Assembly (NCBI RefSeq): GCF_018263855.1
Contig: NZ_CP073318.1
Coordinates: forward strand, 10,292,001 to 10,356,000
Direction of reading: 5' to 3'
Length of the DNA: 64,000 nucleotides
Source: Kutzneria sp. CA-103260
Lineage (GTDB): Bacteria; Actinomycetota; Actinomycetes; Mycobacteriales; Pseudonocardiaceae
Position 1 is the first letter of the stretch. Each line of letters opens with the position of its first letter. The notes below the pieces were generated by a model. It was not told the DNA's origin, did not search any database, and saw only the letters and a program-made list of their open reading frames with translations. Of this stretch, positions 24,223 through 31,968 are shown piece by piece. The position numbers and the translations under genes were made by a program.

Positions 24223-26577
24223 ATGACGGACCTGGGGGCTGTCACTGCGGACGACCTGGTGCGGGCACGGGACTTGTTGCTCAAGCCCGCACCGGGTCAC
24301 CGCCGGTTGCCGGCGGACGCCTTGCGCGAGGCGCTGGTCGACCTGCACGAGTTCTGGCTCACCGCCCACGCCGGCACGTCCGGCGTGGGCGCGGGGGCCG
24401 CCCTGGTGGCCGTCGGCGCGCTGGGCCGGCGGGAACTGGTGCCGGGCTCGGACCTCGACCTCGTTCTCGTCCACAACGGACGCAAGGACATCGAGTCGGT
24501 GGCCGAGAAGCTGTGGTATCCGCTGTGGAACTCCGGCATCGGGCTGGACCACTCGGTGCGGACCGTCGGCGAGGCGCTGCGGGTGGCCGGCAGCGACCTG
24601 CGGGTGGCCCTGGGCCTGCTCGAAGCCCGGTTCCTGGCCGGTGACCAGGAGGTCGCCGACCGCCTGATCCACTCGGCCCGGCAGCAGTGGCGGGCCGGCA
24701 TCCGGGACCGCCTCGACGAGCTCGCCGACCAGGCCAAGCGGCGGTGGGCGGCGTCCGGCGAGGTGGCGCACCGGGTGGAGCCCGACCTCAAGCACGGTCG
24801 TGGTGGGCTGCGGGATGTGCAACTCGTGGACGCCCTGGCCGTCGCGCAGGTGATCGACCGTCCCGGGACCGAGGTCGAGCAGGCCCGTGAGCTGCTGCTC
24901 GACGTGCGCACCGAATTGCGGCGGGCCAGTGGAAAACCGCGTGACGTGCTGCATGCCCAGGAGGGTGACGAGGTCGCCGCTGCTTTGTCCATGGGCGACC
25001 GGTTCGGGCTCGCCCGGGCCCTGTCCTCGGCCGGACGGACCGTCGTGTACGCCGTCGACGTCGCCCTGCGTTCGGCCCGGGCTGCCGCGCCTCGCAAGGG
25101 AATCGGCGCGTTCGGGCGGTCGGCTTTGCGTCGTGGCCCGGCCCGGCGGCCCTTGGACGACGGCGTTGTCCTCCACGGCAACGAGGTCGCCCTGGCTCGG
25201 GACGCCGTGCCCAGCCGCGACCCCGGGCTGCTGCTCCGCGTCGCCGGCTCTGCCGCCCGTACCAACAGTCCCATCGCCCCCGGCACCCTGAGCCGGCTCG
25301 CCGACTCCTCGCCGGAGCTGCGCAAGCCTTGGCCCCGTGAGGCCCGTGACGAGCTGCTTTCCTTGTTGGGCACCGGTCCTGGGCTGATCGACGTTGTCGA
25401 GGCCTACGACCGGACCGGCCTGTGGGGGCGGCTGTTCCCCGAGTGGGGCGCCGTTCGGGATCTACCGCCGCGGGACCTCGCGCACACGTGGACCGTCGAC
25501 CGGCACCTCGTGCAGGCCACCGCCCACGCCGCCCGCCTGGCCACCACCGTCTCCCGGCCGGATCTCCTGCTGCTGGCCGCTTTGCTGCACGACATCGGCA
25601 AGGGCCGGGACGCCGACCATTCCGAGGTCGGGGCCGCCCTCGCCACCCAGATCGGCGAGCGCCTGGGCCTGTGGCCCAACGACGTCCAGCTGCTGTCCGC
25701 CGCCGTTCGGCACCACTTGTTGCTGCCGCACACCGCGACCCGCCGTGACGTCGAGGACGACGCCACCGTCGCCCGGGTCGTCGAGACCCTCGGCGGCGAC
25801 CCCGTGCTGCTGGAGCTGTTGCACGCCTTGGCCGAGGCCGATTCGCTGGCCACCGGTCCCGGCGTGTGGACCGACTGGAAGGCCGGGCTCATCGCCGACC
25901 TCGTCCGGCGCTGCCGCTCCGCCATGGCCGGCGAGCCCTCGCCTCGGCCCGAGCCCTTGGACGCCTCCCAACAGGCCTTGGCCCAGAAGGTGTCCCTGTC
26001 CGGCAAGCCCGACGTGCTCATCACCGAGGACCGCTCGTCCGCCACCGTCACCGTCGTCGCCCCCGACCGCCCCGGCCTCCTGTCCCGGGCTGCCGGCGTG
26101 CTGGCCCTCAACTCCCTTGAGGTCCACTCCGCCGTCCTGCGCAGCGATTCCGCCGTCGCCGTCGACATCTTCTCCGTGTCGCCGCGCTTCGGCTCCCTCC
26201 CCGACCCCGGTCTCATCCGCGAGCAGCTCACCCGCTCCATCGCCGGCGAACTCCCCCTGTCCGAACGCCTCTCCGCCAAGGAACGCGACTACGGCGGCCC
26301 GCCCACCGACGCCCCACCCCCTCGCGTCCTCTGGTTCGACGACGAGGCCTCCGGCGCCATCGTCATGGAGCTCCGCGCCGCCGACCGCATCGGCCTGCTC
26401 CACACCGTCGCCGCCACCCTGGAGGCCAACAAGCTCGACGTCCGCTGGGCCAAGGTCGCCACCCTCGGCGGCACCGTCGTCGACTCCTTCTGCCTCGTCC
26501 CCCACGACGGCGAGGACCTCGACCCCGCCCGCCGCCGCGCCATCGAACGCGCCGTCGTGGCCGCCGCCAAAGGCTGA
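24223..26577 (+). CDS. glnD: PII nucleotidyltransferase/nucleotide-removing enzyme GlnD
   Basis: A 784-residue four-domain protein. Nucleotidyltransferase: GALGRRELVPGSDLDLVL (about residues 66-83) with the two metal Asp. HD hydrolase: LLLAALLHDIGKGRDADHSE (about 448-467). Two ACT domains follow: VVAPDRPGLLSRAAGVLALN (about 610) and LRAADRIGLLHTVAATLEAN (about 715), which sense glutamine. It attaches or removes the nucleotide on PII. It is shorter than E. coli GlnD (890) but normal for actinobacteria. The last 700 bases are markedly C-rich on this strand compared with the first half. A nested hairpin follows the stop. Confidence 0.95.
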   Translation: MTDLGAVTADDLVRARDLLLKPAPGHRRLPADALREALVDLHEFWLTAHAGTSGVGAGAALVAVGALGRRELVPGSDLDLVLVHNGRKDIESVAEKLWYPLWNSGIGLDHSVRTVGEALRVAGSDLRVALGLLEARFLAGDQEVADRLIHSARQQWRAGIRDRLDELADQAKRRWAASGEVAHRVEPDLKHGRGGLRDVQLVDALAVAQVIDRPGTEVEQARELLLDVRTELRRASGKPRDVLHAQEGDEVAAALSMGDRFGLARALSSAGRTVVYAVDVALRSARAAAPRKGIGAFGRSALRRGPARRPLDDGVVLHGNEVALARDAVPSRDPGLLLRVAGSAARTNSPIAPGTLSRLADSSPELRKPWPREARDELLSLLGTGPGLIDVVEAYDRTGLWGRLFPEWGAVRDLPPRDLAHTWTVDRHLVQATAHAARLATTVSRPDLLLLAALLHDIGKGRDADHSEVGAALATQIGERLGLWPNDVQLLSAAVRHHLLLPHTATRRDVEDDATVARVVETLGGDPVLLELLHALAEADSLATGPGVWTDWKAGLIADLVRRCRSAMAGEPSPRPEPLDASQQALAQKVSLSGKPDVLITEDRSSATVTVVAPDRPGLLSRAAGVLALNSLEVHSAVLRSDSAVAVDIFSVSPRFGSLPDPGLIREQLTRSIAGELPLSERLSAKERDYGGPPTDAPPPRVLWFDDEASGAIVMELRAADRIGLLHTVAATLEANKLDVRWAKVATLGGTVVDSFCLVPHDGEDLDPARRRAIERAVVAAAKG

Positions 26578-26595
26578 CCCGCCCCTGTCAACCCC

Positions 26596-26659
26596 CTGAC
26601 GTTCGGAAAGGACCATTCCTCTCGTTGAACGAGCGAAATGGTCCTTTCACGCACGTCAG
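26596..26659. terminator. nested bidirectional hairpin between glnD and the coiled-coil gene
   Basis: Three coaxial stems: CTGACGT (26596-26602) with ACGTCAG (26653-26659); GAAAGGACCATT (26606-26617) with AATGGTCCTTTC (26637-26648); CTCGTT (26621-26626) with AACGAG (26628-26633). The stop codon of the minus-strand gene (26656-26658) lies inside the outer stem. Confidence 0.75.
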
Positions 26660-27420
26660 CCGGCCAGACCGGGGGCGTCGAGCTGGGTGCGCAGGCGCTC
26701 GGCCAGCTCGACGTGGCCGAAAGCGACCAGGGTCTTGGCCAGCTGATCGCCGAGCAGGGCCCGATTCCACTCGTCCAACGGTGCGAACAGCCGTTCGCTC
26801 GCCGCCAGCAGCTGATCACCCGGCGAGAGGACCGGCGGAGCAGCCGGCCGCCCGTGGATCGTGGCGCTGAGCCGGGCCAGCGGCTCGATCATGTCGACCG
26901 CCTGCGCCACCTGCTGCGGGTTGCGCGACAGCCACCAGGCCACCGCCCGCTGCGGCTCGCGCAGCATCTCGGCGACGAAGTCCCGCTCGCGGCGCTCCAT
27001 CTCCTTCTGGTGCTGCCACTCCAGCAGGTTCCGCTCCAGTTCCCGCTGTCGCCGCACGGCCTGGAGATCGGCCTCCGCCGGCACGGCGACGACCTCGGCG
27101 GCCCAGACCCGCAGCGCCCCGTTCAGCTCGTACCGTGGCACGCCCAGCTCCGCCGCGAGCTGATTCTGGAAGTTCACGTGGTCGACCAGCTCCGCGCGGG
27201 CCGCCAGCTCCAACGCGTGCTGGACCACCGACTGCCGAGCGACTCCGTAGACGCTCGGATGCGTGCCGGGCCGCAGTTGTTCCTGGTAGAAGACGACGCA
27301 GGAGAACCGGAAGTCGTAGCCCGCGGTCGCACTGCGCAGGCCCTGGTCGTCGATCCTGACCTGCTGCACCGGCGGCACCTCCCGCGGCCGAAACAGCAGT
27401 GCGAGCAGTTCCCGCAACAT
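26656..27420 (-). CDS. coiled-coil protein of the cyclase-NTPase operon, function unknown
   Basis: A 254-residue protein I cannot place in a family. Residues 10-110 look like a beta-alpha domain (VRIDDQGLRS, DFRFSCVVFY, VVQHALELAARAEL). Residues 115-170 form a long charged helix (QAVRRQRELERNLLEWQHQKEMERRERDF), probably a coiled coil. The C-terminus is helical. The order of domain plus trailing coiled coil recalls SPFH/prohibitin-type proteins, a weak resemblance. It has no membrane segment. It starts four bases after the NTPase stop with GGGAGG upstream, so the two are surely co-translated and it is the last gene of the unit. Confidence 0.7.
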   Translation of the reverse strand: MLRELLALLFRPREVPPVQQVRIDDQGLRSATAGYDFRFSCVVFYQEQLRPGTHPSVYGVARQSVVQHALELAARAELVDHVNFQNQLAAELGVPRYELNGALRVWAAEVVAVPAEADLQAVRRQRELERNLLEWQHQKEMERRERDFVAEMLREPQRAVAWWLSRNPQQVAQAVDMIEPLARLSATIHGRPAAPPVLSPGDQLLAASERLFAPLDEWNRALLGDQLAKTLVAFGHVELAERLRTQLDAPGLAG

Positions 27421-27424
27421 GACG

Positions 27425-29320
27425 TCACCCCTCCCGGCCCGGCGCGGTCCGCGCCAGGTCCATCGCCGAGTCGATCCTCGTGTCGAGCATCAGGCCGACG
27501 CGTCGCCGACCAGCTGGTTCCTCCCGTGCCCAGGCCGCCGCCATGCCCCGCAGCCGGGCCAGCCGCTCGATGCCGCCGTCACACGCGTCGACCAGCACAT
27601 CCAGCACGTCCTCGGTGCCGACGGCCAGCCACGCCCGCACCAGTGGCTCGACCTCGGGCCGGATCAGCGCCCCGTGCCAGGCGACCGTCACCAGATCCCG
27701 GTTCGGCAGCGGTTGGCCTGGGTCGACCAGCCGGCCGAGCAGTTCGACGTCCCGGCCGGGATCGCCGTCGTACAGCTGCGCCGCGACCCGCTCCAGCACC
27801 AAGTTTCGTGTCTGCGGGTCGTCGGCCAGCCGCAGCAGGGCGTCGATCGCCGCATGGCCGACGGTGTCGTCACGATGGGCGGTCAGCAGATGCAGCCGGA
27901 CCATCGCCACCGAGGGATACACCGGCCACAACACGTTCTCGCACACGGTGATCAGCACGCCGGCCAGCCGCGGCGGCAGGCCCGGGTCGCGAGCCCAGTC
28001 GTAGACGCGGCCACGGACCCGCCAGCCGTAGCGGCTGTCCACCACCGCAGCGCCTAACGTCTGCACTGCCAGGGCAGTGGTCCGCGAGTCGCCGGTCGCC
28101 CAGTCGCGGACCGTGGCAAGGACATCGTTCACACCGCCGTGCCGCAACGAGAGGTCGAGGAACCGCTCCGCCACCGCGGCCCGGTCGCCGTCGGCCATGC
28201 CGGTTCGCGGCAGGCGCGGCACGCGCTGCACCCAACCGGCCAGCTTCGGCCGCAGGCCGGGAAAGTTGCGCCACACGTAGGTCAACACGGCGTCGCCGTA
28301 GCGAGGCAAGGTGAACCGCACCCGGCCGTCGGCGATCTCGGCCCCGACGTCGGCGAGCCGCGCGGTGAGCCCGGAGCGGGCCAGGGGATGCTCTTCGGAG
28401 TCGGGAAACTCCAGCAGCCGCAACAGTTCCCGGTCCGCCTCGAACGCCGCGTCCGCCGGCCCGCCGTCCACCAGCGCCACCGCCACGAGCAGGCTCCGCC
28501 AGGCCGCGTCCGGGTGCTTGGCGAACATCTCCGTCAGCTCGGCGGATCGGTTGGACAACTCGTCCAACGCCGTCGCCAGCGCCTCAGACCAGGCCATTGC
28601 CTCCGACCTGGCGATGAGGTCGGCGAGTTCGGCCAGCTCACCGGCTCGAGGCGTGGCGAACATCGCCGCCAGGGCCGGATTCGCCGCGCCGGCCGCCACA
28701 CCGTGCACCCGAAGGTGGTGCTCGAAGACTTGTTGGGCCAGCTGCGGTGTGAGCATCAGCTCCACCCGCAACCCCCGTGGCACGGCCTCCGGAACCTGCC
28801 GCTCGTAGTCCGGCAGCACCACGGCCAGCCGGCTGCCGACCTCGGTGGCCCGGCTCAGCAACGGCCCCAGTTCCGCGGCCACCCGAAGGAAATCCGGCAT
28901 GTCCATTGTGGACAAGTCCAGCAGCAGCGACTCCTCCCGGCGTACCTGCTCGACGTCGAGCACCGGCTGCTCGTCGTCGCTCAGGTTCACGTCCAGCTGC
29001 CGGATCCGGCCCGCGCCGCCGATCCGGTGCAGCAGCATGGCCGCGGCGGTGGTCCGGCCGGTGCCCGCGGGACCGGCCAGCAGCACCGATTGCTTGCTCC
29101 CCAACACCGCCAGCGCCTGGGCGAAGCCCGCCGGCTCCACGAAGCAGGCTGCCAGTTCGGTCAGGCGGTGCGGGGAGAACCACTGCCGGGCGCGTACCCG
29201 CATGGCGGTCTGCTGGCCGGTGATCTGGAGCAGGTTCATCGTCTCGACGGACAGCGTGCTGCTGCCGATGACGACGCCGCTGTTGCGGTCGACGTCGCCG
29301 ATCTCCACCGTCTCGGTCAT
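27425..29320 (-). CDS. STAND/AAA-like NTPase with N-terminal NSGVVIG motif
   Basis: A 631-residue protein. Residues 7-19 are IGDVDRNSGVVIG, identical to the C-terminal motif of the preceding cyclase-like protein. Residues 45-110 begin an NTPase module: LLAGPAGTGRTTAAAML, where the P-loop Lys is Arg (GPAGTGRT, 83-90), then a Walker B-like SLLLDLSTMD near 130. Residues 210-330 resemble a helical lid. Residues 330-620 are repetitive helices (LRLADDPQTRNLVLERVAAQLYDG and similar), likely a HEAT-like scaffold. It overlaps the upstream gene by 4 nt. The layout (short N-terminal motif, NTPase, helical repeats) matches bacterial NLR-like signal-transduction ATPases; the Arg raises doubt about hydrolysis. 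Confidence 0.75.
   Translation of the reverse strand: MTETVEIGDVDRNSGVVIGSSTLSVETMNLLQITGQQTAMRVRARQWFSPHRLTELAACFVEPAGFAQALAVLGSKQSVLLAGPAGTGRTTAAAMLLHRIGGAGRIRQLDVNLSDDEQPVLDVEQVRREESLLLDLSTMDMPDFLRVAAELGPLLSRATEVGSRLAVVLPDYERQVPEAVPRGLRVELMLTPQLAQQVFEHHLRVHGVAAGAANPALAAMFATPRAGELAELADLIARSEAMAWSEALATALDELSNRSAELTEMFAKHPDAAWRSLLVAVALVDGGPADAAFEADRELLRLLEFPDSEEHPLARSGLTARLADVGAEIADGRVRFTLPRYGDAVLTYVWRNFPGLRPKLAGWVQRVPRLPRTGMADGDRAAVAERFLDLSLRHGGVNDVLATVRDWATGDSRTTALAVQTLGAAVVDSRYGWRVRGRVYDWARDPGLPPRLAGVLITVCENVLWPVYPSVAMVRLHLLTAHRDDTVGHAAIDALLRLADDPQTRNLVLERVAAQLYDGDPGRDVELLGRLVDPGQPLPNRDLVTVAWHGALIRPEVEPLVRAWLAVGTEDVLDVLVDACDGGIERLARLRGMAAAWAREEPAGRRRVGLMLDTRIDSAMDLARTAPGREG
29263..29303 (-). 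repeat. 41-bp direct repeat, copy in the NTPase gene
   Basis: Matches 29355-29395 at 40 of 41 bases, 92 bp apart. Both copies encode the same IGDVDRNSGVVIG segment in the same frame. Confidence 0.85.
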
Positions 29321-30090
29321 CGTTGGCCGCCGAATGTGAAGCCGCCGGTGTTCGTGCCGATGACCACGCCGCTGTTGCGGTCGACGTCGCCGATCCGCAC
29401 CGACGCCGCCGATTCCGGCTCGGCAGCCGGTTCCATGACCGGCTGCTGCGGCGCGAAGCCGTTGACCAGCAGGTCACCGGACGGCACCGGCACGTGCAGA
29501 TAGGCCTTGCCCTGGTACGACTTCACCTCGACCGGAGCCGGGACGAAGCTCTCGGCGCTGAGCTGGCAGTAGCCGCCCATGACGACGTCTTCGTACACGC
29601 GGGCCGAGATGATCGTGGCCACCAGCGTCACCTCGGGGTTGGACCGGGTGAGCAGGTCGCGCACCGGCTTGGCGTCGAGCAGGCGGTGCACCTCGATCCG
29701 CGCCGCCCCCTGGCCGTCGCGGATCGAGGTGCCCGCCTTGTCGGTCAGCGGACCGACGGTGATGCTCACCCGCATCCGCTGCGGGCGAGTGCCGGCCCGC
29801 TTGGCGCGGTCGGCCAGCTCCGCCTGCAGTGTGGCGGGGAACAGGTCGAGCAGGGCGGGCAGCGCGCGTGGGCGGAAGCCCATCGCGTAGCCGTCCCCGG
29901 TGTGGTCGAGGAACTTCGCCTCGGCGTGCAGATAGCCATGCCCCATGCGCTGGAACGTGTCGCGCAGCAGCACCGGGATGTCCGCGCCGATCCGGCCCTG
30001 GTCGGCGGCGGCGTTGCCGCTGAAGTCCTTCAGATCGACCACGAGCATCGCGCGGTAGGGCGGCAGGGCGATGGTGTGCTGGGCGGGCAT
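29317..30090 (-). CDS. class III nucleotide cyclase-like protein with C-terminal NSGVVIG motif
   Basis: A 257-residue protein starting at the ATG at 30090, which follows AAGGAGG by 8 nt; a longer GTG-initiated frame lacks such a site. Residues 12-210 form a cyclase homology domain. VVDLKDFS (17-24) supplies the first metal Asp (D19) and TGDGYAMGF (64-72) the second (D66). MRVSITVGPLTD and EVKSYQGKAYLHVP match later strands. The substrate-specifying Lys expected before GD is replaced (Asp62), and the transition-state Asn is not evident, so the product is uncertain or activity is lost. Residues 233-245 repeat IGDVDRNSGVVIG, followed by TNTGGFTFGG. It lies between a Crp-type gene and the NTPase. 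Confidence 0.78.
   Translation of the reverse strand: MPAQHTIALPPYRAMLVVDLKDFSGNAAADQGRIGADIPVLLRDTFQRMGHGYLHAEAKFLDHTGDGYAMGFRPRALPALLDLFPATLQAELADRAKRAGTRPQRMRVSITVGPLTDKAGTSIRDGQGAARIEVHRLLDAKPVRDLLTRSNPEVTLVATIISARVYEDVVMGGYCQLSAESFVPAPVEVKSYQGKAYLHVPVPSGDLLVNGFAPQQPVMEPAAEPESAASVRIGDVDRNSGVVIGTNTGGFTFGGQR
29355..29395 (-). repeat. 41-bp direct repeat, copy in the cyclase-like gene
   Basis: The partner of 29263-29303; the only difference is C for G at 29365 on the plus strand, a synonymous change in a Val codon. Confidence 0.85.
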
Positions 30091-30146
30091 GTCTCTGGCC
30101 TCCTTGACTGCGGTGCCGTCGACTTTCCGCCGGATGGCCGGAGGCC

Positions 30147-30166
30147 GGTGTCCACGCGTGGACACC
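30147..30166. promoter_or_regulatory. perfect 20-bp palindrome, candidate Crp-type operator
   Basis: GGTGTCCACGCGTGGACACC. It contains TGTCC-N6-GGACA, the 5-6-5 geometry of Crp sites (TGTGA-N6-TCACA) with altered half-sites. It lies 11 nt past the stop of the Crp-type gene and 56 nt before the cyclase-like start. It could alternatively act as an RNA hairpin. Confidence 0.6.
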
Positions 30167-30177
30167 TGGAATGTGGC

Positions 30178-30825
30178 TCAGCTCACAGTTGAGGTGTGGC
30201 GCAGCAGCGCGTCCCGGTCGAGCACGGTCAACTTCGGGCCGGGGCCGAGCACACCCTCGGTCCTCAGGTCGGCGACCACTGCCGCCACCTTGCTTCGCGA
30301 CAGCCCGAGCGCGTCCGCGACTTCCTGCTGGGACAGCGGAATTCGCCGGGGGTCGGTGAGCTCCGGGCCGGCGAGCGCGACCAGTTCGGCGAACAGCCGG
30401 GCCACCTTCTGAGTCGGCCTGAAGTGCGCCAGCTGCACTCGCACCGGCAGGTGCTGGTTGATCTTGCTGACGATGTAGTCGGACAGCAGCGCGGCCGCCG
30501 GCAGCCGTTCGAACACGGGAATCGGGAGCTGCCGGGCGAAGCACTCGTCGACCGCCACCACGGTCGCGTTGCGCACCCCGGAATCCCGCGCGGCCATCTC
30601 GCCGATCAGGTCCCCGGCCGCGCGGACCTCCAACAGCAGCCGGCTGCCGTCGGCCTCGGTCCGCAGCACCTGCACCCGGCCCGCCTGCAGCACCAACAGG
30701 AAGCCGCCCGGATCGCCCTGCCGCACCAGCGTGTCACCCGGGCGGTAGCGACGAGGGCTGCCCGCGGCGAGCAACGTGGACCATTGCTCGCCGGACAGCA
30801 GTGTGCGAAATCCCCCTACCGGCAC
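30178..30825 (-). CDS. Crp/Fnr-family transcriptional regulator
   Basis: A 215-residue regulator. The cyclic-nucleotide-binding beta roll is at residues 10-120; GDLIGEMAARDSGVRNATV (71-89) keeps the Glu (E76) and Arg (R85) that contact the cyclic phosphate and ribose, so ligand binding is plausible. A dimer helix spans about 110-140. The winged helix is at about 155-210 (LSQQEVADALGLSRSKVAAVVADLRTEGVL). AAGGAAGG precedes the GTG start. No Fnr-type Cys cluster is present. It lies 11 nt after the alcohol dehydrogenase stop and heads the cyclase-NTPase unit, so it probably senses the product of its neighbour. Confidence 0.88.
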   Translation of the reverse strand: MPVGGFRTLLSGEQWSTLLAAGSPRRYRPGDTLVRQGDPGGFLLVLQAGRVQVLRTEADGSRLLLEVRAAGDLIGEMAARDSGVRNATVVAVDECFARQLPIPVFERLPAAALLSDYIVSKINQHLPVRVQLAHFRPTQKVARLFAELVALAGPELTDPRRIPLSQQEVADALGLSRSKVAAVVADLRTEGVLGPGPKLTVLDRDALLRHTSTVS

Positions 30826-30836
30826 GCCTTCCTTCT

Positions 30837-31898
30837 CTACACGCCGTCCGGCGTGAGTACCAGGCGGATCGGGTCGTTGACCTTCTCCGCCAGCTGGCGG
30901 ACGGCCTCGGCGGCGTCCTCGAACCTGAGGCGGCCGCTGATGGAGGCGGAGAAGTCGAGGCGGCCGTGGCCGGCGAGCTTGATGAGCTCCTCGAGGTGCA
31001 CGGGCAGGCCACCGTAGTGGCCGAGGACGCGGTGGCGGCCGGCGCTGAAGGCGGTGTCGTTGGGGATGCTGAGGGCCTGCCCGGAGAGGCCGACGAGCAC
31101 CAGTGCGCCATCACGGGCGAGGACGCTGTCGGCCTGGGTGCGCACGGCGGGCACGCCGGCGAAGTCGAAGGCGTAGTCGAGGCCACGGCCGTCGGTGGCG
31201 GCGAGGACCTGCTGGCGGAAGTCGGCGGCCATGGGGTCGAGGGCGACGTCGGCGCCGAGCTTGAGGGCGCGTTCACGGGCGTGGGGCAGGGGGTCGACGG
31301 CGACGATGGGGGCGGCGCCGGCGAAGCGCAGCAGCTGCACGCCGTGAGCGCCGAGACCGCCGACGCCCCAGATGCCGGCGGACTGCGCTGGGCGCAGACC
31401 GGCGGTGTGGGTGATCGCGGCGTATGGCGTGGAGACGGCGTCGGGGATGATGGCGGCCTGTTCGATGGGCAGGCTGTCGGGGATGGGATAGACGGTCTCC
31501 ATGCGCGCCAGCGTGTAGTGGGCCCAACCGCCGTCGAACTCGACGCCACGGGTCAGCCCGTGCAGACAGCCGGGCCGCCGCCGCACGCAGTTGGCGCACT
31601 TGCCGCAGGCCATGCCGGCCAGCAGCAGCACCCGCTGCCCCTCGGCGAACACGTCCGGCACCCCTTCGCCCAGTTCGGCGATCGTGCCGGCGACCTCGTG
31701 CCCCAGGGTGACCTTCTCCAGCTCGTTGCCGGGCAGCCGCAGCGAGCCGTCGATGAGGTGGATGTCGGACAGGCACACGCCCGCGGCCTCCACCTTCACC
31801 AGCACTTCGCCCCGCCCGGGAGTGGGCACCGGCACCTCCTCGACGGCGAACTCGAGGGTGCGGAGGTTGAGCCGTCCGGCCGGCATCGTGGCGCTCAT
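30837..31898 (-). CDS. zinc-dependent alcohol dehydrogenase (MDR family)
   Basis: A 353-residue medium-chain dehydrogenase. Catalytic zinc ligands: Cys42 (AGVCLSDIH) and His67-Glu68 (LGHEVAG). Structural zinc: C98, C101, C104 and C111 (CGKCANCVRRRPGC). Rossmann motif: GVGGLGAHGVQLLRFAG (about 175-191). It oxidises an alcohol with NAD(P); the substrate is not evident. I used the ATG at 31898; a second ATG four codons on is possible. It is divergent from ffh and only 11 nt upstream of the Crp-type gene, so it may share that operon. Confidence 0.9.
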   Translation of the reverse strand: MSATMPAGRLNLRTLEFAVEEVPVPTPGRGEVLVKVEAAGVCLSDIHLIDGSLRLPGNELEKVTLGHEVAGTIAELGEGVPDVFAEGQRVLLLAGMACGKCANCVRRRPGCLHGLTRGVEFDGGWAHYTLARMETVYPIPDSLPIEQAAIIPDAVSTPYAAITHTAGLRPAQSAGIWGVGGLGAHGVQLLRFAGAAPIVAVDPLPHARERALKLGADVALDPMAADFRQQVLAATDGRGLDYAFDFAGVPAVRTQADSVLARDGALVLVGLSGQALSIPNDTAFSAGRHRVLGHYGGLPVHLEELIKLAGHGRLDFSASISGRLRFEDAAEAVRQLAEKVNDPIRLVLTPDGV

Positions 31899-31922
31899 GA
31901 GACTGGTGGGTACCTGTCCAGC

Positions 31923-31928
31923 TACCCT
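31923..31928 (+). promoter_or_regulatory. -10 element TACCCT upstream of ffh
   Basis: TACCCT in the 70-bp divergent gap between the alcohol dehydrogenase and ffh genes; it gives a leader of about 35 nt. Confidence 0.4.
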
Positions 31929-31968
31929 CGACGCAACACCACCGTCTAGTTGCGAGGTCGTGCGGACT

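Noticed and set aside
28907..28915. A further exact DnaA-box-like 9-mer
   Set aside because: It lies inside the NTPase gene and encodes an ordinary Leu-Ser-Thr stretch; unpaired, so treated as chance.
30091..30165. N-terminal extension of the cyclase-like protein from a GTG at 30165
   Set aside because: The ATG at 30090 has a near-perfect AAGGAGG at 8 nt, and the extension would run through the 20-bp palindrome.
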